64,000 nt of DNA from Gonocerus acuteangulatus (GCA_946811695.1 OX328125.1:96794260-96858259); one strand, 5' to 3'. Shown: positions 1-12,674, counted from the stretch's first letter. Notes: generated by a model not told the origin, from the sequence alone. Translations and numbers: made by a program.

Positions 1-299
1 GGTTCATATTAAGTCATAAATGTTTTCGCTTTTAAGATATTCCAATAGCTGTCCTATGTAGTGACTTAATAATCCTATGTAGAGTAACAGCTAGTAAGAA
101 ATAAATTTATAAATTACAAGCTCAGGACCAGTAACAAAATTAGAAAATAATCAGCAAATCGTGGAAAATGAATAATAAGAGAAATAATAAAATAACTGAA
201 AAATGAGTACATTCATTAAGCAATGTTCTAATCACGTAAAAATTTAAAATAATTTTACAAATAGGAGCATCCAAAACAGTAAAGCTGTACACAATAGTT
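1..299. other. AT-rich sequence, nothing recognised
   Basis: No coding potential, RNA gene or clear repeat was recognised here. Stops are frequent in all frames. It leads into the degenerate satellite that starts near 300. Confidence 0.4.
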
Positions 300-1380
300 C
301 ACTGAGGGTGAAAACATGAAAATGTATTTTTTTCCTCTGAATATTTTATGAATTTGCATGAATCATTAAATTAGTTTGGAAGATTGTTGGCCTGAACCTA
401 TTTAATCCACTGCTGCATTGATTAACACTATTAAGACATGAAATCACAAAGAATTTTGTAATATCTAGCAAAAAATAACACATTTAAAAACAAATTAATT
501 CAGTGTGAGATGAAACTGGTTTTATTTGCTTAAATTGTCTATGAATTCACATGTATGAATAAATGAGTCAATAATATTGATTACCAATATTTTAGAGCCA
601 TATAAGCAAAAAAAGGTATTGCAAACCCTTGAAAAAAAAAACCAAATGAAACGATGAATTTCAAAATGAATTAGTTCAGTGTATATTAAACTGATGAAAA
701 TAATTAATTAAAAAAAAATAAATGATAGAAGTATTTGAAGAAATGGGTCAATTGGCGTAAATTATCTATGATTTTGCATGTATGACTTAATTATTTTGTC
801 AAAATTTACTAAGTTCATTGGCATTTTACTTGCCAATTTTCTTATAAAGATTAGATATCAATATACCTATATATAGATAAGAAATCAATATAGCAAGAAG
901 AATGCCGAGTTCTTAAACACAATATTTTGCCAAGAAATGGCGATGGTAAATTGTTTTTCCGGCATGTATTATGTATGAAACTGATTGCATGTCATACTAA
1001 ATGGGTCAGTAAGTTCGATGGTCTATTATTAGTTCATTGCCCAATAGATTGTCAATATTTTAGTACAACCAATAAAGCGAACCGTGTAATCAAAAACAAC
1101 AATGATAAAATCGATTATGACCCCCTCGAGGTGAAACCATATAAATTTGGTTTTATTGCTACATATTGTGTATGAAATTGAATACATGTTTTATTGAACG
1201 AGTTTTGAAGTTTGTTGGCCTAAAGCTAGAAAGTTCATTGGCATATTGACTACCAATATTCGAGTGTCATGAAAGCAGAAATAGTCTGGTTCTTAAAACT
1301 CAAACAATATTATTCTATATCTATTAGTCACCCTCGAAAGTAGTTTTGTTACCGTAAATTATGCATGCAAAAACATTACT
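300..1380. repeat. Degenerate ~200-bp tandem repeat
   Basis: A motif of the form 'tgaatttgcatg' followed by 'aaatgggtcaataa' and 'ttcattggcatattgattaccaatatt' returns, much diverged, near 350, 543, 770, 976 and 1174, with a partial return near 1360. Spacing is 193-227 bp. This looks like an old satellite or a tandemly duplicated repeat. The short open frame at 927-1175 falls across two units and is not a gene. Confidence 0.5.
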
Positions 1381-1693
1381 TGAATTTTTTTTTTTATTAA
1401 ATAGGCAGAAGGTTGTATTTTTTTAAAAAATCTCTTTTACATAGTCATTTTTATTAAAAGTTAGTGAATTTTAACAGTTGACACTAAACAGCTGATGGTC
1501 GAATTGAAAACGATCTCACTTTAGACATGGCTCTTCTAGCAGAAGGATCTACTTCTTTTATTACCTGTATATTTCGTTTACTAATCTTGGTGTCCCTAAA
1601 GAGGCATCAAAATATACGTGAAACCGATGCGGCAGTTTTAATAAAAATTACTATAATGTAAAAGTGTTTTTTTTTTGTAAAATTTGAAAGAGC

Positions 1694-1698
<5 letters not shown>
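1381..1698. other. Noncoding AT-rich stretch
   Basis: No gene or repeat recognised. It ends at the poly(T) run that is the tail of the reverse-oriented SINE beginning at 1699. Confidence 0.4.
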
Positions 1699-1749
<51 letters not shown>

Positions 1750-1912
1750 GGCGCATCTACATCTAGGTCATTAGCGCCGACATCCAGGGTGCAGTGAGGA
1801 ATTTTACCAGCGAGCCGTGGGATGATAAAATTCCTGCCGGAGGTTGGGAATCGAACCCACCATCTCCCGCTTATGAATCCAAGGCGCTAGCCATTAGACC
1901 ACGGGAGACCCC
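1699..1912 (-). mobile_element. tRNA-derived SINE, family A
   Basis: Read on the minus strand this has a tRNA-like head (GGGGTCTCCCGTGGTCTAAT, a Pol III A box), a B box GGTTCGATTCC, a body ending 'gatgtagatgcgccgtt' and a poly(A) tail of about 48 nt, seen as poly(T) on the plus strand. Length is near 210 bp. Related copies are at 6557-6752 (-), 34566-34741 (+) and a scrap at 38432-38478 (-). The long tail suggests a fairly recent insertion. Confidence 0.85.
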
Positions 1913-2589
1913 GAAAGAGCATTAATGTATCCAACAGCGTACCTCAATAATTATAACCTGTAAGTGTAAACCCATGTCTATCGTGTTAGATGTGTGATTT
2001 CTATATTTGTATCCACCGTTTAGGACATGTGCCGTTGTTGTCATGTGATATGTCACAGCCCGTTTTTTCTACTGGATTGTTAAATTCAAATCCAGTCCAT
2101 CAAATATAATCTCTTTGAGAATGATAATAGTCAGCCACTCCTCGAAGCATTGCCACCTGAAGAATACCGTTGAAAAGTTAATTAAATTTTAAAACCCTTG
2201 TGAGATTCGGCAGTTTGCAGAATATTTTTTGGAAGAGTTGTCGAAAATTTGTCGCTAACTAGAATTGTTTTATTAATATCAACTTTTTGAACTGATATCG
2301 CGGTTTGAAATAGCTACTTGTGAGAATTGAAAGTGAATTAGCCTTAAAGTAAATTTAATGCTGATTTAAAAAATAAGTGAAGTGACTTTGAAAAATAATG
2401 TGTACAAGCAGAGAAAATATTTATTTTTTCTACAAAGAAAACGAGTTTTTCTAAATACGTCTGACATTTTTCCTCTAGTTTCACCCCCTTGATTATTGTC
2501 ATATACTTGCGGCACACCCAGTATCCGATATTTCCATATATACACTAGTGTTTATATCTGTAGCCCGGAGTTAAAAAAACACCATGTCA
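1913..2589. other. Noncoding AT-rich stretch
   Basis: No gene, RNA or clear mobile element was recognised between the two SINE copies. Confidence 0.4.
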
Positions 2590-2705
2590 ATTTTATTATT
2601 ATTATTATTATTTAAATTTTAACGTCCATTATTCTTAACTAAGAATTTTGGGACGGGTTATCTATAGGTTACCACCCTTTTTTAGCCAGGATAGGGCATT
2701 TTTAT
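2590..2705 (-). mobile_element. SINE family B, 3' part
   Basis: The reverse complement reads 'gccctatcctggctaaaaaa', 'gggtggtaacctatagata', 'acccgtcccaaaattc', 'taatggacgttaaaattt' and then an (AAT)n tail. This is the 3' body of the SINE seen in full at 38609-38812 and 20701-20880. The tRNA head is absent, so this copy is 5'-truncated. Confidence 0.75.
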
Positions 2706-2906
2706 TTATTTTATTTTTTTTTATTTTTATTTTTATTAAACCGATTTAAAAACAAGTTCTTAATGTGGGGTTTTCGATCCATATAATGGTATAGGACGCT
2801 ATAACCTGTTCCCATAAATAGCGAAGATAATAAAGTGATAAATAAAATCATTTCCGTTTTCATTAGAGGTAAAACTCACCATGTGGAGGACTTGGTTTTG
2901 TTTGAC

Positions 2907-3434
2907 TATGATCAATAATTCCAATTACCTATCAATGCCAATAACAATGTGAAATATGATCAATAATTCCAATTACCTATCAATGCCAATAACAATGTGA
3001 AATATGATCAATAATTCCAATTACCTATCAATGCCAATAACAATGTGAAATATGATCAATAATTCCAATTACCTATCAATGCCAATAACAATGTGAAATA
3101 TGATCAATAATTCCAATTATCTATCAATGCCAATAACAATGTGAAATATGATCAATAATTCCAATTACCTATCAATGCTAATAACAATATGAAATATGAT
3201 CAATAATTCCAATTACCTATCAATGCCAATAACAATGTGAAATATGATCAATAATTCCAATTACCTATCAATGCCAATAACAATGTGAAATATGATCAAT
3301 AATTCCAATTATCTATCAATGCCAATAACAATGTGAAATATGATCAATAATTCCAATTACCTATCAATGCCAATAACAATGTGAAATATGATCAATAATT
3401 CCAATTACCTGTCAATGCCAATAACAATGTGAAA
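2907..3434. repeat. 48-bp minisatellite, 11 copies
   Basis: The unit begins 'tatgatcaataattccaatt' and ends 'caataacaatgtgaaa'. It repeats at exactly 48-bp spacing (2907, 2955 and so on) for 528 bp, which is 11 units. Units differ by only a few substitutions (tacc/tatc, gcca/gcta), so the array is homogenised or young. No frame is coding. Confidence 0.95.
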
Positions 3435-3613
3435 GTCTTTTCTTTAAACAAATTCAATAAGTAACGAATAAGCAAATTGTAATAGTTGAGAGTTATGGAA
3501 AATTGGCTCTCCTGAACAATTACAAACATGTGACATGGTGTCTTTCACCTCCGAGGTACAGATATATACTACGTATATACATAGTTTATCCAATCCCCAA
3601 ACTACAGGTAAAA

Positions 3614-3647
<34 letters not shown>

Positions 3648-5934
3648 TAGCCACACTTTCATATCGTCTATTTTATTTACCACTATTCTTATCGTTTTTC
3701 AGTCTGCTATAAATTTTGGATAGTAATGTCATGTTTCTAGGCATATCATATTCAAAATGCAATATTTCGTCAAAAACAAAAGGAAGAACATCTGCAAAAT
3801 TAGCTCATTCATAGAATCACTACTATTTTCGGACTAAATAACGTAATAAGACATGCTGTTTTTTTTTTTTCTTAATAAATAAGCTATTTGTGCGGAAAAG
3901 GCGAGATGGTGGTTTAATCATTACTTGTCAATTTTTCATTTGATTTGAAAATTAAATCTAAATATACCGATTTGTGAATTATGTAATGGTTTAATAAACT
4001 TTCGTTATATCCAAAAAGTAATTTCACTCTTCAGTAGTAGAGGTAGTTGTCCGGCTTCGATATTTTTTCGGTCGATGCTAATACTGGCCTACGTGATTCT
4101 CTCTGCATCCACCCAGCTCTCCTCAAGTTACACTCACACCGCTATATTTATATTACCACGAACATATAATTTATATCAGAATAAGTATTTATGTATATAT
4201 AAGAAAAAAAATCCCATATGCGATCCTGCCTGATAATATATTTTTGCTAATATTTCGAGCAACTACGTATAGTTGAAATATTTAGTTTAGTTAGCAACTA
4301 AAACGCTATTAGACCAAAAACAAAATATTTTTTATGAAATAAGTGGTCTTATTTAATTTATTTTTAAGGTTTTATGACACATTTTTACCGATTAAATCAA
4401 TTTTGGAGGGGGCTGCAGACCCCCCCCCCCATGTACACCAATGATCCCAGTTGGGGTGAATGCCAAACACCGGTAAATTTGTTCTATTGCATCCTTTGCT
4501 TGTGGGTAACTAAACCGAAAATTAGTTCGCAAAACTAGTTTTATACAGTATTCATAAAAACGTTAAAGTATATTGTAGTTTTAGTTCCAGTACACGTAGG
4601 CATCAAAGGAAACGGATGGGCGCAAAGCTTCTTTGGGATTACAGGACGGCCGTTGTTTTTAACTAACCGACAATAACAATGGGCTTTAATGTTGGTATAT
4701 TTAATTAACAATCATATAATGTCAATAAATTAAGGATTTATACAAACAAGTAATCCTAATAGAAAATTAAAATAAAAAAAAGGGAAAGTAAATCAAATTA
4801 TTGAATAAAGAATACTGAATAAAATAGGAAAACACAAGGAGTTTTCCATCCAGTATGAGCAAATATTGTTTAGAAATATAACATCTTAATTACATAGAGT
4901 TTTTAAATTATATGGTGCTCATGGCCCTAGTAGTCGATGCACCCCCCCCCCCCCAAAAAAAAAATAGTAAAAAATAAAGAAATGAAGGGGTGTGCAGTGG
5001 TACAGCGATGAGAGGGACTGCTTCATCACTTATTTCTTTAAACAAAATAGTAAGCTTACAGACACATACACATACGTGTGTTTTTGTTTATCCAATATTT
5101 TTAGTTATTTATTCTGCTGAAGCTCTAAAGGGGATACGTTGGGAAGAATATACTTTTTTTATTTCACAATTTGGACGTTAATACGCTAAAGAAAACATTT
5201 GATTAAATTCAAAGGGAGGCTGAAAACGCCTAATACGAAGTAAGTATTTAAACATTTAATAATGAAAAACAATAAATAACTTAAACAAATAATGGGAGCC
5301 AATTACATACTACAATAAGATTTAAGGTGTTGTTAAATGATAGATTAAATAGACATTGGTGAGTTGGTAAGAATATTCAATAAGGACGATTTTTAGTTAT
5401 CAACATATCAAAATTTAAAAAAGGTTATTTTTGTATGAAGGCTATTTTTGTTTTTACTTAGGAACTTAGCAGGGCATTGACCTTCATTTGTAAATTGATG
5501 TTTAGGAAGTGAATTTTAAGTAAAATGTATATATATGTTTAATAAAAAATTATTCTTATTTAATTTGAAGCTTAAAAGTATTTATTTTTCTGTTATTTGA
5601 TGAATAAATGATGTTAATATTTTGTAATCCACGAAATTTTTAACGAAACATTTTTATTATTTGTAGTTAAACTAAAAATTCTAACATTGTTGCATAGTGG
5701 GTTTGTGAAGTGCAAACAATGTCAAGAGGTTTTTGCATTTTCCATGACTCACTGGTTGGGCTGAACCACGAGGCCTATGGCTGACGCAATCACCGCACAT
5801 ATGTCGTTTTATTTACAAACACCGATTTAAATAAATATTTTGGCATTACCTGATCCAAGTTTAGACTGGACGGAAACCGGCTGGGCAGTGCTGTTCTGGA
5901 AGGTTGAGCAAAGTATTTGACACAAACGTTCTCT
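3435..5934. other. AT-rich noncoding with homopolymer runs
   Basis: Contains poly(A) near 3617-3645, poly(C) near 4420 and 4940 and a repeat fragment at 4290-4432. Short open frames overlap homopolymers and show no family resemblance. Nothing supports a gene. Confidence 0.4.
4290..4432 (+). repeat. Dispersed repeat fragment, copy 1
   Basis: Shares 'aagtggtct.atttaat.ta', then 'ttttaccgatt', 'ggaggggg.ttgcag' and a C run with 29540-29658. The arrangement is the same in both, so they are diverged copies of one unidentified dispersed repeat. Confidence 0.5.
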
Positions 5935-6062
5935 CATGTCCGGCCGGCTCCGTGGTCGGGCTGGTACTGGCCGGGCATGCGCGGAGCGGCGCGTTCAATA
6001 CCTTCCCCCTCCAATGTCCAGGAGGGGCGGTGGTGGGGGTAGGTGTCTGCGGACTGAGAGCC
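5935..6062. promoter_or_regulatory. Isolated CpG-rich patch
   Basis: In AT-rich surroundings this ~130-bp stretch is strongly GC-rich with many CpG dinucleotides and contains GGCATGCGCGG, close to the NRF-1-type GCATGCGC core. It could be a small promoter or CpG island, or a foreign repeat piece. Both strands have short open frames through it (5861-6142), expected by chance where stops are scarce. No exon was identified. Confidence 0.3.
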
Positions 6063-6556
6063 CAGCTGTGAGGGAGGTAGATATGTTGGAGGCGTGTAAA
6101 TTTCGTGGTCGCGAAGATATCTATAGTTACAGATAACTTCATAAAGGGTTACTTTGAAATCCTAAAATACTTAGGAACTTATCCGGGTAGGATTATCAAT
6201 CTCATAATTTGAGAAGGGCGTTCATGAAATTTTTTGGACTTGAGGTTGCTCTTTTGGAATGTTGGTTGCTATTGTATTTCAACGAATTGCTGTAACAACA
6301 GGAATGCTCAGATTCGAGAACAAGAACTATTGCGGAAGTGAGGTTACACTAGTAAATCCTTGGACGAAATCTGCAATACCTACCTTGGTCGACGCGTATT
6401 GTTGATTTTCTGTAATTTCAGATAAAAATAATCAGATGGATATCTAGACAAAATAAATCAGCTGAATTCGATACATTTCTATAGAAAACGGCTTATGGAT
6501 ATATTGAGGCTAGAGCTTGGTAGGTTGCACCAACTTCAAAGAGGATAGCGTCTTTT

Positions 6557-6752
6557 CCTAACGGCACATGTACCTTAATCGCCAAATTGGATCCACTTCC
6601 CAGTCGGCTGGAAGTAGGCCCAAACCAAGGAGTTTGATGGGGCACAGTTGTAAGAAAAGAAACTAATTTAAACGCCGCCGGTGGGAATCGAACCCACCAT
6701 CTCTCGCATATGAATCTAAAACGTAAGCCAGTATACCACGGGGAGACCCACT
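6557..6752 (-). mobile_element. tRNA-derived SINE, family A, diverged
   Basis: The minus strand reads a tRNA-like head (GGGTCTCCCCGTGGTATACT), B box GGTTCGATTCC in 'gggttcgattcccacc', and a tail 'aaggtacatgtgccgtta' like that of the copy at 1699-1912. It has more substitutions than that copy and only a short A tail, so it is older. Confidence 0.75.
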
Positions 6753-7037
6753 TTCATAAGTTCTGTAAATTTCACTGTGAGTTTTGTTACATACAGATTA
6801 AACTGTGCCCTTGAACGTATTGAAAGCTGAGTACATAAAAGTAAATATATTATGCATACTTCTACGTAAATGAATACCTATACAGATTCTATAAATGCCA
6901 TTAAAGCGGCTTTCGTTTAAGTTTTCATGGGGGAAAACTTATGGCCACAGACAATCCCATATATGGGGGAGGAGTAGGTATGGATGCAAAAAATCATAAA
7001 AAAATATTGAGCAATTATTTTGTAATTATAATGTAAT

Positions 7038-7041
<4 letters not shown>
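6753..7041. other. Noncoding
   Basis: AT-rich, no gene or RNA recognised before the first (AT)n tract. Confidence 0.35.

Positions 7042-7084
<43 letters not shown>
7042..7084. repeat. (AT)n microsatellite
   Basis: Uninterrupted AT dinucleotides followed by ACACATG. The isoleucine/tyrosine-rich open frames here are artefacts of the repeat. Confidence 0.95.
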
Positions 7085-7088
<4 letters not shown>

Positions 7089-7667
7089 GTGAGGCCCTTG
7101 GTCTTTGTTAAGTGAATAAAGATAAAGAGCAAAGGTTGCCTATCCATCATTGGAGATGTAGGAACAACGAATCCGCAAAAGTTGCGTCTGGGTTGTTGGA
7201 ACCACACGTGGCTGATTCGTAAGATTTCCCGGAAGGTACAGACCTGACGAGAGTTTTTCGTCCAGCTACGTGCTAAAGCAAGGGTGGAGGTAAAAGGGTA
7301 TAAAAAGAGCACTGGGGTCTTGGCCGATATAGCGATGAGAGGTAGGTCAGCTCCAAATATTCTCTAACCTCCCCCAAATGATAATACACGTATTTGATAA
7401 CTCTATGTAGCTGTCTCTCTCTCACTCAACCTTTTCTCTCATCTTAGCGATGGTTTATGTTATTCAAGTATGTAACAGTAACCTGAGTATATATTATAGT
7501 TTTGAAAGGAATTTCCGCTTCTCTAAATTATCCCCCCCCCCCATTATCTATTCCTTTAAATCCCTAATAACTAACTATAATTTTTCGATATCCATCCAAT
7601 CATAAAAACGAGTATGCCATTAGAATTCTACGTGTATATAACTTTACAATTAGTTATGCGCCCGCAT

Positions 7668-7727
<60 letters not shown>

Positions 7728-8207
7728 TGCCCAAGGAAGAACTGTTCTTTCATTACTGCGAACCCAATAGCTACGTTCCTTCATAAAGTGGTTATTATTT
7801 TGAAGAGACAATCCCCCTTGAATACACACACATCCCGCTGAATTACAATGATATCTATCTGGAGAAGTGGAAGAAGCCTACATCAACACACGGCTATGGA
7901 TCCCCTTCTTCTCTTGGTGTTTAGAATGAAAACACATCAAAAGCCAACCTATCTATCTCATACTGTATTCCATATTGTAGCTTTAGCCCTTTCGACAACA
8001 TTCTATTTCAATAATGTACAGTGTATTTATACAATGGGATCACAATCTCATGAATGTTAAACTTATGCATCTCTTATCAGCATATTCACAAGGAATGTAT
8101 TTGATGCACCAGTCGTAACATAGCTTTCAATATCTTTTATCAGTACTTTTTTGATCCTGTTACCTAGTTACAATAAATGGCCACGCTACACAAATATATA
8201 CATAAAC

Positions 8208-8214
<7 letters not shown>
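7085..8214. other. Noncoding with one microsatellite
   Basis: Apart from the (AT)n at 7675-7726 and a CT-rich patch near 7415-7440 I see nothing. Open frames at 7037-7312 and 7614-8060 run into microsatellites and resemble no family. Confidence 0.35.
7675..7726. repeat. (AT)n microsatellite
   Basis: Perfect AT dinucleotides, about 52 bp. Confidence 0.95.

Positions 8215-8260
<46 letters not shown>
8215..8260. repeat. (AT)n microsatellite with TG extension
   Basis: AT dinucleotides followed by (TG)n to about 8280. Confidence 0.95.
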
Positions 8261-9055
<795 letters not shown>

Positions 9056-9216
9056 GTTTGTTTATTTATTTATATAAAAATATCAGCTTTATTTTTGTTT
9101 TAGAACAATATGTCTATTAGTTGTTTTCTTTTTTTCATGAATTCAGATATTTTACTTTTATTTATGTATTTATAACAATATACGCTTAATACGGCATAAA
9201 AGTAATTATATATGAA

Positions 9217-10063
9217 CCCTCCGTTAGTGGCGCGCACCTGAGTGGTGCATACTTTTTTTATTTTTTGGATCACAGTTGACAGCCGTGTTTTGGCAGGCTC
9301 TCCGCTTTAGTGTCCTCCGGATTTTCGTTTTTTCAACGGCCAGTCGCATTGACGCCTTTTTGTGAGGTCATCAAATTCAGTGGCTGCCCTCGTCACCTCT
9401 CAGATGCCACGCCCCAACTCACGTAAGTGTTCCAGATATGAGACATTCACACTTTTCGTTCTCTATCTTACTATGCTATCATCTATGAGTGTGTGGGAGA
9501 GTTTATTCGATCGTAGAATAAATGAGACGAGTATAAATTCGTCTTCAACTGCTAGGTAGAGTGCCACTATACGCGTGATTTCCTATCATTTTTTACATGA
9601 ATATCATGGGGGATAAGATTTACGATGACCTCGTATATACATTTTAGCAAGAAAGGATCACAGGACGTTGTTATAGCGATGACCAAACTGAAAAAAGGGC
9701 GTTACAAAGAAGTGTCCGCTGGCGTTCGCGCATACGCGGTGGCTATGTACGAAAAATAAGACTGTATGTTATACAGTACATTATATAGGTTTGTCGGGTG
9801 GACCTAAAGCATATTTATATATTAAATAAATTATAATTTCATATTCTTGTGTTGTATATTCATATTTTATATAAATATCTTATATTTTATTGACATATTT
9901 CATATTCATATTTTATATATTTTGACATGTATCATGTCTATATTATAACCTGTCTGCATTTTTATACTATTTTTCTCAAATAGAAATGTAATCACGTTGC
10001 TGAGGCACATTTTTCCGTGCGAAATAGGGTTTGCACCTCTGAGGTGTAGCGCCACTATGGATG
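9217..10063. mobile_element. TIR element (~0.85 kb), non-autonomous
   Basis: The left end reads 'ccgttagtggcgcgcacctg' followed by 'agtggtgcatac'. The reverse complement of the right end reads 'catccatagtggcgctacac' followed by 'ctcagaggtgcaaac'. The pair matches imperfectly over about 35 bp and brackets AT-rich noncoding DNA. No transposase is present. The superfamily cannot be assigned because no clear target duplication was found. Confidence 0.5.
9665..9757 (-). repeat. Dispersed repeat shared with 13440-13625
   Basis: The reverse complement, 'cgtacatagccaccgcgtat', 'gcgaacgccagcggacac' and 'cagtttggtcatcgct', matches 13525-13620 in order. It lies inside the TIR element at 9217-10063. Confidence 0.6.
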
Positions 10064-10809
10064 TCGCAAAAAGGGGCGGCACTACTGGAAGGTTAAAACA
10101 ACTCACTAAATTTTATTTATATGGGTTACGTAGTTTTTACATAATAATATTGCAATAGAGGTAACACCGAAGCAAATTGACATTTAATTGTTGCAAAATC
10201 CAAACGAAAGAGCTCTAAATATTTTTCTAAAAAAAGTAAGACACACACGTTTTGAAAAACATTTGAAAGTTGGTCAATTTGGGCTGCGACTGTACTTGAA
10301 AGTAACAAAACTCTTGTCCGCATTTTTTGACAAAAGGGAGTGAATCGTTCTACCTCTCCCTCAATACACTTCCACTTCATTTACAGAGATTTAATGCTTA
10401 CTAAGTGTAGAAGTTTTCTTGTAAGTAGTGAATCTGTAGTCCGTTCGGTTGCTCAGATAAAAGTTAACGGGAGATTCATCGAGAAAAACAGATGTGCGTT
10501 ATTGGACGTCCAGAATTGTTTTCCATCTATGGGTTCAGTGAAATGCATCACTGTTTTCTTGAAAGAAATTTTGTCTATTTTATGATGAAATAACTAGAAT
10601 TTAATTATTTTGAATTGCTTTTGAGCAATCCTTTCTTACTCATAAAAAAATATGTCTACTTAAAGAAAAACAACAGACAATTGGTAATAACTCCTTTTCC
10701 TTCAGAATCGGACCATACTTCAAATGAAACGTTTGGTTGGAAATTATGTCTAGCTTCACCTCCTAGAGTTTGGCTAATTAGACCTAAATCACCCTGTATA
10801 TATATATAT
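10064..10809. other. Noncoding
   Basis: No gene recognised. Open frames of 66-84 codons at 9906-10585 do not resemble any family I know. Ends in a short (TA)n at 10797-10820. Confidence 0.35.
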
Positions 10810-11308
10810 ATATATATATAAACATTGTTTTCTGGACTTATATTGCAACATGTACGAGCGTACGCACTAAGATTTTCAAAAGGCACTTCGAGTGGGTATC
10901 GACAGATATCATTATCTACTTTGCTATTTTTTGACTGAATTATCTATAAATATTTCTGTAGGTCGATGCTCTCTGCCATTAACCTCTAGAAATAATCCTA
11001 TCCCTCGACAAGGAGACCTACTTCTCCTGAATTAAGCTATGGTAATATCCCCGACTAAGGAGGAATTGCGGCACTCAATTGAATATTCAGTTAGTTTATT
11101 CTCTATTATTTCTGGATCATTTTATTCAACAGAGAAATTAGGTTTTGTCTCTAATATTGGAAGTAAAAGAAATGTATATTATAAAGATAATTAGAAGAGG
11201 TCGGAATGGCCACGATTGTTAAAGATATTTGAGATTCTCAGGTTATTTGAGGATTGCTTATATACACTTAATTAATATTTTTGAAGAACCGACATAAGGA
11301 CGATCAGC
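10810..11308 (+). repeat. Direct repeat flanking a PLE, left copy
   Basis: About 499 bp, beginning in (AT)n plus 'aaacattgttttctggac' and ending 'aaggacgatcagc'. The same sequence recurs at 12675-13173 at a constant offset of 1865 bp. Reading across, I found one difference (tctcagg versus tcttagg). The copies abut both ends of the inserted Penelope-like element, so they behave as an exceptionally long target-site duplication or a duplicated segment split by the insertion. Confidence 0.9.
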
Positions 11309-12230
11309 GAAACTAGTAGACATACAAATAAAAAAAGCGGAAAATAGTGTTTGTTACACGAAAAATAAGAAAGATGACATTAAAAATTTTAATATAAAAT
11401 TGTTCCACTTTACTGAGGAGTTTTTTGAGGACTTACTTGACAGACGGATTAAAAGAAAACGGAGTTCGCTGGATATTAGTACTAATGAAAAACCTGCAAA
11501 ACGTATCAAATGCAACGAACGAATCGTAAGGGACAATAGAAAAACTAATGGTAAAAGAAAAAGGGATATGGAACATGACGAAACACGGCCAGATTCGATA
11601 AAAAAGAAGAGAACATTTATCCAGACACAAATAAAACATTTTTTTAATAATTTGGAAACTAAAAAAATACATAAGGGAAGCATCATAAATAATCATATAA
11701 TTAGTCAAAATAGGAGTGAAAACATTCAGGAATCCAAGAGAGAACGCGAGCAAATAGAAAATAATTTTTATTCTTTTGATTTTCACCCAGCAATAGCAAA
11801 CAGGATGAAACTGATCTGTAACGGGATTTGCAAAATTAGCTGGAAATATAATAACAAAATAGAAAAGAATTTCAGCAAAATTAAGGACCAAATAAATAAA
11901 ATAAATTCAAAATATAACGTATATAAAGTTAAATGTAAAGATTGTAACAAGTGCTACATAGGGGAATCATCACAAATACTAAAGAATAGAATTAAGCAGC
12001 ATGCCAAAAATATAGACGAGAAATCAAATACAACAGCTCTAACGGACCACACATTTAAGAACGGACATACATTTGACTTGGACGACATAGCAATAGTTGA
12101 CAAGGACAGAAACAACATTAAACGAAAAATAAAAGAAAATATCCACATAATAAAAAACAGGAACTCGGTAAATAAACAAACAGAAATTAAATTTTTAGAT
12201 AAAATATTTTACAATAACATTAGAAAATAG
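11309..12230 (+). pseudogene. PLE protein C-terminus with GIY-YIG nuclease
   Basis: In PLEs this domain nicks target DNA for insertion. The C-terminal ~110 residues carry the GIY-YIG pattern: YNVYKVKCKDCNKCYIGES, then LKNRIKQH and TALTDHTFKNGHTFD, matching the PLE class with a CxxC-x2-YIG start. N-terminal to it is a basic region rich in K/R with KRKR-like motifs, and a linker beginning FYSFDFHPAIANRMK. The listed frame begins at a TTG (11400), but the same frame is open back to 11309 at the insertion junction, so the true start is lost with the reverse transcriptase. TAG ends the frame at 12230. The sequence has no internal stop, so the copy is young, but without the RT it cannot be autonomous. 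A homologous protein is on the minus strand at 59301-60839. Confidence 0.8.
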
Positions 12231-12523
12231 CGAACAATCCAAGGGAAAAAGCAATAGTACAAACCTTTATACAACTTATCTTAATAAGCTGATTACTAAG
12301 CCTCTCGACACAGGTATTTAGCTAGCCTCAGTCATAGTATGGGTGGCGAGCTGACCACACATAGGGTATGTACAATATAACAATATTATTTTTATTATTA
12401 TATTTTACCTATAAAGTTTAGGGGTTAGTATAGGAATTTTAATGTTACTCGGTGTATAATTATTATTAAATTTACTAAAATAAGGTATTAAAAATTTGTA
12501 AAAAATGTTTTTAGGATTTAGTG

Positions 12524-12563
12524 GCCCCTGAGGAGGTGGCATAAGGCCACGAACATGTAGGGC
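12524..12563 (+). ncRNA. Hammerhead ribozyme-like motif, variant core
   Basis: Stem I GCCC (12524-12527) pairs with GGGC (12560-12563). Core CTGAGGA fits CUGANGA. Stem II is GTGGC/GCCAC with loop ATAA. Then GAAC-ATGTA precedes the expected cleavage site after GTA (12559). Functional hammerheads need GAAA; here one A is missing relative to GAAACATGTA at 60991-61000, so activity may be lost. Its position 3' of a PLE frame fits the known occurrence of hammerheads in PLE terminal repeats. Confidence 0.6.
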
Positions 12564-12674
12564 GTATCAAAAATAAAATAGTGCAAGAATCTGGAGTACT
12601 ATTATTTGGACCTTTGCCATATTTATGAAAATAAATAAATGTACATAAATAAAGGTCACAAATCGTGGAATTGA

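Larger units (their letters stand above)
11309..12673 (+). mobile_element. Penelope-like element, 5'-truncated
   Basis: An insertion of about 1365 bp lying exactly between two ~499-bp direct repeats. It holds the C-terminal part of a PLE protein ending in a GIY-YIG nuclease domain (to 12230), about 290 bp of 3' sequence, and a hammerhead-like motif at 12524-12563. The reverse transcriptase is missing. The open frame runs without a stop up to the left junction, as expected of a 5'-truncated retrocopy rather than a decayed full element. Confidence 0.8.

Noticed and set aside
2907..3434. CRISPR-like array
   Set aside because: Units are contiguous with no unique spacers, in a eukaryotic context; it is a minisatellite.
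11354..11891. Minus-strand frames of 110 and 152 codons
   Set aside because: Shadows of the PLE coding sequence on the plus strand.
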